From Fidelibacterota bacterium REDSEA-S14_B6 (lineage in GTDB: Bacteria; Fidelibacterota; Marinisomatia; Marinisomatales; S15-B10), in contig LUOC01000038.1 of the NCBI GenBank assembly GCA_001626655.1, forward strand, positions 1 through 10,686: a stretch of 10,686 bases of DNA, given 5' to 3'. A program made the translations under genes and the position numbers. Below are positions 6,146-10,686 of this stretch, one piece after another. The notes below the pieces were generated by a model that was not told the origin of the DNA, did not search any database, and was given only the letters and a program-made list of their open reading frames with translations. Positions within the stretch are counted from its first letter, which is position 1; the number at the start of each line of letters is the position of its first letter.

Positions 6146-9100
6146 GTGAACAAAAACCAGATTGAGGAGATGAGCAGGAAGAAAATCCTGACAGTATCAG
6201 CGACTGTCGCCTTGGCCCTGATTGTGGGCGTGCGGTTCTACCTGAAGAGCCCCATACCGCCCTATGAAGGGGAAGTGAAACTGTCGGGGCTGTCCCAGAA
6301 TGTAGAGGTCTTTTTTGACGATTACGCAGTCCCTCACGTCTATGCGAAGAACGAGGACGACCTCTTCTTTGCCACGGGATATCTCATGGCCCGGGAGCGG
6401 CTTTTTCAGATGACAGTGAACGCCGCCACGACAGAAGGACGACTGTCTGAACTCTTCGGTGAAAGTCAATTGGAAAGTGACGTTTTTCTCAGGACATGGG
6501 GGATCCCCAAGACAGGAGAAAAACTGGTCGATCACCTAAAGCCGGAATCACGGGCGGCGATGGAAACTTTTTGCAGAGGCGTCAATGCTTACATTGATGA
6601 ACTCGGCGGCAGACTTCCGGTCGAGTTCAAGCTTCTCAGGATAAAGCCGATCCGGTGGGAGCCGAAACATGCCACCGGCTACGCGCGGATGATGGCTTAC
6701 TCCCTCTCGCAATCGTGGTATCCTGAGATGCTCCTTGGCCAAGTGGCTTATATGTTCGGAGCGCAAAAAGCGCTGGAGCTGTGGCCCGTGGCGCCGGATG
6801 AAAAACCGGCTTCCTTGCCGACAGTTTCAGCCGATCTAGCATCAATCTGGGAGACGCTCTCTTCTGCCGACGATAAAGTCCGCCGCCTTCTCGGCACGGC
6901 TGGAGGGCACCTCGGCTCCAACAGCTGGGCCATTTCAGGCTCGAGAACTAGATCGGGAAAACCTCTGCTCGCCAACGATCCCCATCTCGGCTATAACCAG
7001 CCGTCTGTCTGGTACGAAATGCATCTTGTTGGAGGGAGCTACGATGTGAGCGGTGCCTCCTTCCCCGGTGTGCCGTTTATCGTCCTCGGTCAGAACAGAA
7101 ATGCGGCTTGGGGCTTCACGAACCTGATGACCGATGATCTTGATTTCTATCTGGAAACGGTAGATCATCAGACGCCAAACAGGTACTTCCACAATGACCG
7201 ATGGGAAGAGATGGAAGTGCGAGAAGAGACGGTCAAAATAAAGGGGGGCGGTACGCATACGTTCACGGTGCGTGAGACACACCGAGGCCCTCTGATTTCG
7301 GATATCCACCCCCTGGCAAAGAAGCTGGACAGTGCCATCTCTTTCCGCTGGACCGGCCACGACATGAGCAACGAAGTTGAGGCGTTTCTCGGTCTGAACC
7401 GGATGAAGGACTGGGCGGACTTTTCCGAGGCCGTCGCCAGTTTCACGGTGCCGGGGCAGAATATCGTCTACGCCGACAGAGCCGGAAACATCGGATGGCG
7501 GCCGGGTGTCCGTCTCCCCATTCGCAAAGGGGCGGAAACACTTATCCCTCTTCCCGGTGAAACGAGTGAATTTGATTGGGAAAGGTTCGTTGAGCCGACC
7601 GATCTGCCTTTCCTGTTCAATCCCGAACGGGGCTTCATCGCGACGGCGAACAACCGGACAGTTCCTGAGGAGTTTCCTCACTACGTCTCCAGCCTCTGGC
7701 ATGACAAGTCGCGTCACGAAAGAATAATAGAAATGTTAGGGGACAGAACAGACTTGACGGTTGAAGACATGGCGGAGGTACAGAATGATATCGTTTCCCC
7801 TTTTGGCCGTGAGATGTCCAAAGAGTTCGCCCAGGCTCTGGCGGGGATTTCCCCGGAACGCGAAAGTCACAGAATCGCTCTCGATCACCTGTCGCGCTGG
7901 GATGGAGATTACAGCGCCCGGTCCGCGGGAGCGCTCATTTTCAGCATCATGATGTCGAACCTGATGGAAGCGATATACGCCGATGAAATGGCTCTGCTAG
8001 GGGAGAAGTTTTACACCGGATGGATCGGCCCCGTGGGGGCGACCGGCAACTGGGGCATCCCGCTCAGAAATCTCCGTGCTGTCATGACGAACGGCGGCTC
8101 CTCTTGGGTGGACGACGTTAGAACACCGAACCGAGTGGAAAGCCTCAACGAGATTATCAGAATCGCCTTTGACAATTCCATGATCGAACTGGAACAGCAA
8201 CTCGGCCCTTCGCCCGCCGACTGGTGGTGGGGGAGACTCCACATCCTTTCTCACGACCATGCCATCGGCGGCGCCATGCCGCTGCTCGATCGGATATTCG
8301 GATTCAATGTAGGGCCTTTCGAGAGCGGCGGTTCGAGCACGACTATCAACAATGGCGAATACTCTCTTTCGGCCCCTTTCCGGCAGGTGGTAGGCGCATC
8401 CTTCAGGAGGATTGTCGATCTGTCCGATATGAACCGCACGCAGTTCATTCTGCCGACAGGTCAGTCCGGTCTGCCGGGCAGTCCCCACTACTCAGATCAG
8501 GCAGAGATGTACAACGCCGGGCGATACCGAACGACGCTCATGGATGAAACAGTCATCAGGAATTCCGGCTTTCGAAAGCTTCTCCTTGTCCCCTCTTCGG
8601 ATCGCGACAGTCCGATGGATGTGAGCCATCTCTACGAAAACGGGCCCTTGCTGATGGGGCACCGAGGCTCGCCCAGGGAGGCGCCTGAGAATACTCTCGC
8701 CTCGTTCCAGAAGGCAATGGAGAGTGGCCTCAGAGCGGTTGAGATGGACGTGCTCTGCACCGCCGATGGAGAAGTGGTCTGTTCTCACAATCACGACCTT
8801 GAGCGGGAAACCGACGGCTACGGCTACATCCACGAAACCGTTTACGCTGATCTTCAGACGATTAACGCCGGAGTCAGATTCAAGGGAGTTGACCACGCCT
8901 CTCTTCCCACACTGGACGAACTGATCTCGTCCCTTCCCATCGAAGCGATCTTGAATATCGAGATAAAATCGCAATCGGCCTCGGATTTGGGAGCCGTGCC
9001 GAAAGTCACTCGCCTCATTGGAAAACATGATCTTGACCGCAGAGTGTTAATTTCCAGTTTTAATCCTCTGGTCCTGTGGCGCGTGAAAATGCTCAACCGC

Positions 9101-9388
9101 CGGATCCCTACGGCGTACCTCTGGAGTGACGAAAATGTACCCCTTGTTCTCATGAAGCCTCGCTGGGTCAACCTGGTGCACCCGGACATGATCCATCCCG
9201 CTGCTCATATGCTCGACGAGAATGAGCTCCAGCGGGCGAAGCGGAGAAAACTCCGCATCAACGTCTGGACAGTGAACAATCTGCCCGCCATGAAATGGCT
9301 GTTGGAGCGGGGAGTCGATGGACTCATCTCCGACTTTCCCGATCTCATGCTCGATTCTGCCGGGGAATCTCCTGTCCGCCGGAGCTGA
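6146..9388 (+). CDS. penicillin-acylase-family Ntn hydrolase fused to a glycerophosphodiester phosphodiesterase domain
   Basis: A 1080-residue fusion. Residues 14-32 are a hydrophobic signal or anchor, so the catalytic parts should lie outside the cytoplasmic membrane. Residues about 35-815 are a complete penicillin acylase precursor: alpha chain, a linker, then LGSNSW with Ser258 as the expected N-terminal nucleophile after self-cleavage at Gly257-Ser258. The beta chain shows LLANDPHL, WGFTNL, TANNR, WWWGRLH and LPTGQSGLPGSPHY. After LLLVPS and a linker of about 15 residues comes a full GDPD domain (about 835-1075): HRG (His839), PENT (Glu848), EMD (Glu866, Asp868), His881, NIEIKS, SSFNP and VWTVN. 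The family reactions are amide hydrolysis and release of glycerol 3-phosphate. Start: GTG 6146 has only a weak AGAGA upstream; ATG 6170 has GAGGAG directly adjoining it, so either is possible. The gene lies 22 bases after the dnaE tail, probably in the same transcript. Confidence 0.9.
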   Translation: MNKNQIEEMSRKKILTVSATVALALIVGVRFYLKSPIPPYEGEVKLSGLSQNVEVFFDDYAVPHVYAKNEDDLFFATGYLMARERLFQMTVNAATTEGRLSELFGESQLESDVFLRTWGIPKTGEKLVDHLKPESRAAMETFCRGVNAYIDELGGRLPVEFKLLRIKPIRWEPKHATGYARMMAYSLSQSWYPEMLLGQVAYMFGAQKALELWPVAPDEKPASLPTVSADLASIWETLSSADDKVRRLLGTAGGHLGSNSWAISGSRTRSGKPLLANDPHLGYNQPSVWYEMHLVGGSYDVSGASFPGVPFIVLGQNRNAAWGFTNLMTDDLDFYLETVDHQTPNRYFHNDRWEEMEVREETVKIKGGGTHTFTVRETHRGPLISDIHPLAKKLDSAISFRWTGHDMSNEVEAFLGLNRMKDWADFSEAVASFTVPGQNIVYADRAGNIGWRPGVRLPIRKGAETLIPLPGETSEFDWERFVEPTDLPFLFNPERGFIATANNRTVPEEFPHYVSSLWHDKSRHERIIEMLGDRTDLTVEDMAEVQNDIVSPFGREMSKEFAQALAGISPERESHRIALDHLSRWDGDYSARSAGALIFSIMMSNLMEAIYADEMALLGEKFYTGWIGPVGATGNWGIPLRNLRAVMTNGGSSWVDDVRTPNRVESLNEIIRIAFDNSMIELEQQLGPSPADWWWGRLHILSHDHAIGGAMPLLDRIFGFNVGPFESGGSSTTINNGEYSLSAPFRQVVGASFRRIVDLSDMNRTQFILPTGQSGLPGSPHYSDQAEMYNAGRYRTTLMDETVIRNSGFRKLLLVPSSDRDSPMDVSHLYENGPLLMGHRGSPREAPENTLASFQKAMESGLRAVEMDVLCTADGEVVCSHNHDLERETDGYGYIHETVYADLQTINAGVRFKGVDHASLPTLDELISSLPIEAILNIEIKSQSASDLGAVPKVTRLIGKHDLDRRVLISSFNPLVLWRVKMLNRRIPTAYLWSDENVPLVLMKPRWVNLVHPDMIHPAAHMLDENELQRAKRRKLRINVWTVNNLPAMKWLLERGVDGLISDFPDLMLDSAGESPVRRS

Positions 9389-9475
9389 AGCCACCTTCAG
9401 TCTCTTTAAGCCGAAAAATCTGACTTTCCTGTTTGAAAGCATTTTGGGGAGGAATAACTTACCTGGTTCGTCGCT

Positions 9476-10686
9476 ATGGCAAGTTCAACTGATAGAATCG
9501 TCGTCCGGGGTGCGCGGGAGCACAACCTCAAGAATATACACGTCGAAATTCCGCGTGACAGGTTCGTGGTTGTGACGGGGCTCTCCGGCTCCGGGAAATC
9601 GTCCCTCGCCTTTGACACGATCTACGCCGAAGGTCAGCGCCGGTACGTCGAATCTCTCTCCGCTTACGCCCGACAGTTTCTGAGCCTGATGGAGAAGCCG
9701 GACGTCGATTATATTGAGGGCCTCTCGCCGGCCATCTCGATCGAGCAGAAGGCGTCATCCCGAAACCCTCGTTCCACAGTAGGCACCGTCACAGAAATTC
9801 ACGACTATCTTCGCCTCCTCTACGCCCGGATCGGCAAGCCTCACTGCTGGAGTTGCGGCGATCCCATTCGGCGGCAGACAGTTCAGCAGATTGTTGATGC
9901 TGTTCTCAGATTTCCCGCGGAGTCAAAACTACAGGTCCTCGCGCCGGTGGTGAGGGGGAGGAAGGGTCAGTTTAAAGAGGTGTTCCGGGAGATCAGCCGA
10001 GAAGGTTTTGTGCGAGTTCGGGTGGACGGGAAACTGAGGGACCTCGCCGAAAAGATCATCCTTCACAAGAACCGCCGGCACAGTATTGAGGTGGTGGTGG
10101 ACAGGATCATACTCAATAATAGTGTCAAAGACCGGCTGACGGAGTCGGTCGAGCTGGCGCTCAAAATCGGTTCGGGACTCGTCATTATCAACGTGCTCGG
10201 GGACAAGGAGCATCTTTTCAGCGAACATTTTGCCTGCCCCAAGTGTGAAGTGAGCATGGAAGAACTGTCGCCGAGGATGTTTTCTTTCAATTCTCCTTAC
10301 GGTGCGTGCAAGACTTGCGACGGCCTCGGTTCAAGGATGGAGATCGATCCGGAGTATCTTGTGCCTGACAAGAAGAAATCGCTCATTCAGGGCGCCATTG
10401 TTCCCCTTGGGGAACAGCCCCGGGGGAGCTGGTACAGCGCCATCCTTAAGAGCCTCGCACTCCACTATGATTTCAAGTTTACCACGCCGTGGTACAAGCT
10501 TCCCGAACGGGCGAAGGAAGTGTTGATGCGCGGGACCGGTGACGATCAGGTGAAAATGCAGTACAAGTCGAAACGGTTCTCCGGTGAATATTCCGGCGGT
10601 TTCGAAGGGGTGATACACAATCTCGAACGGCGCTACCGCCAGACCAATTCGGCTGGGATTCGCGAATGGATCGAGCAGTTCATGAG
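9476..10686 (+). CDS. uvrA: excinuclease ABC subunit A, N-terminal part
   Basis: UvrA is the damage-recognising ATPase of nucleotide excision repair and acts as a dimer with UvrB. The window holds its first 403 codons and the frame is open at the end. After a short leader (MASSTDRI) come VRGAREHNLKN, Walker A GLSGSGKSS (35-43), the FDTIYAEGQRRYVESLSAYARQ region split over 46-68, and EGLSPAISIEQK with SRNPRSTVGTVTEI. A CxxC pair at Cys124/Cys127 precedes a Cys254-Cys257-Cys278-Cys281 zinc module around the UvrB-binding and signature-insertion region, and NLERRYR lies near the window edge. No frame break is seen. ATG 9476 fits the family N-terminus and follows an in-frame TAA at 9455, but the only purine-rich site (GGGAGG, 9447-9452) is more than 20 bases away, so initiation is not canonical. 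It lies 87 bases after the acylase-GDPD gene. Confidence 0.97.
   Translation, partial: MASSTDRIVVRGAREHNLKNIHVEIPRDRFVVVTGLSGSGKSSLAFDTIYAEGQRRYVESLSAYARQFLSLMEKPDVDYIEGLSPAISIEQKASSRNPRSTVGTVTEIHDYLRLLYARIGKPHCWSCGDPIRRQTVQQIVDAVLRFPAESKLQVLAPVVRGRKGQFKEVFREISREGFVRVRVDGKLRDLAEKIILHKNRRHSIEVVVDRIILNNSVKDRLTESVELALKIGSGLVIINVLGDKEHLFSEHFACPKCEVSMEELSPRMFSFNSPYGACKTCDGLGSRMEIDPEYLVPDKKKSLIQGAIVPLGEQPRGSWYSAILKSLALHYDFKFTTPWYKLPERAKEVLMRGTGDDQVKMQYKSKRFSGEYSGGFEGVIHNLERRYRQTNSAGIREWIEQFM

Noticed and set aside
6935..7717. 260-codon minus-strand open frame inside the acylase
   Set aside because: It lies wholly opposite conserved penicillin-acylase motifs and has no protein-like features of its own; a shadow of GC-rich coding sequence.
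6146..9388. The acylase is cut by a deletion like its neighbours
   Set aside because: Alpha chain, cleavage site, beta-chain motifs and the full GDPD domain run on in one frame with no missing family block that I can see.
9433..9460. TTGAAA-16 bp-TAACTT as a uvrA promoter
   Set aside because: The -35 is good but the -10 matches only three of six positions, and no LexA-like box accompanies it; not above chance.

Overview
The window reads as bacterial chromosome: moderately GC-rich by eye, dense, with short intergenic gaps and ordinary housekeeping and repair genes. No phage, transposon, CRISPR or RNA gene was seen. Several starts (AEC transporter, rpiB, uvrA) have no well-placed Shine-Dalgarno, and one start is GTG. 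Together with 8-bp-period words in the intergenic gaps, this would fit an uncultured FCB-type lineage, but that placement is only a weak guess.

Layout. Bases 2-979 (+) hold the 3' part of recN. Its last codons abut (TAG-ATG) a lipoprotein N-acyl-D-amino-acid deacylase (976-2291, +), which is split into two frames. A short gap with an 8-bp tandem repeat (2303-2334) separates it from a minus-strand pair: rpiB-like isomerase (3784-3323), then an AEC-family permease (3293-2379). A 127-bp divergent gap (3785-3911) carries more 8-bp-period sequence and an imperfect inverted copy of the rpiB start. The plus strand then carries a PHP-less dnaE-like polymerase (3912-6011, with its true tail out of frame to 6123), a 1080-residue penicillin-acylase/GDPD fusion (6146-9388), and the first 403 codons of uvrA (9476 to the window end).

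Main observations. (1) Three conserved genes carry clean defects. recN, the deacylase and the dnaE OB-fold each lose a short internal segment out of frame, while family sequence resumes immediately in another frame. dnaE also lacks its whole N-terminal PHP region, and its open frame begins inside intergenic repeat DNA. There is no other decay, so these are either very recent deletions or assembly/amplification artefacts; reads must decide. (2) The penicillin-acylase/glycerophosphodiesterase fusion has both catalytic sets intact and is the best candidate for something new. A single anchored protein could hydrolyse both an amide and a glycerophosphodiester, for example on N-acylated glycerophospholipid head groups. 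With the lipoprotein deacylase nearby, the window has an extracytoplasmic deacylation theme. (3) The RpiB homologue has a CWTGTG loop and lacks the usual catalytic and phosphate-binding histidines, so its substrate may not be ribose 5-phosphate.

recN, the dnaE-like gene and uvrA all concern DNA repair or synthesis, but they sit in separate transcription units and no joint system is evident.
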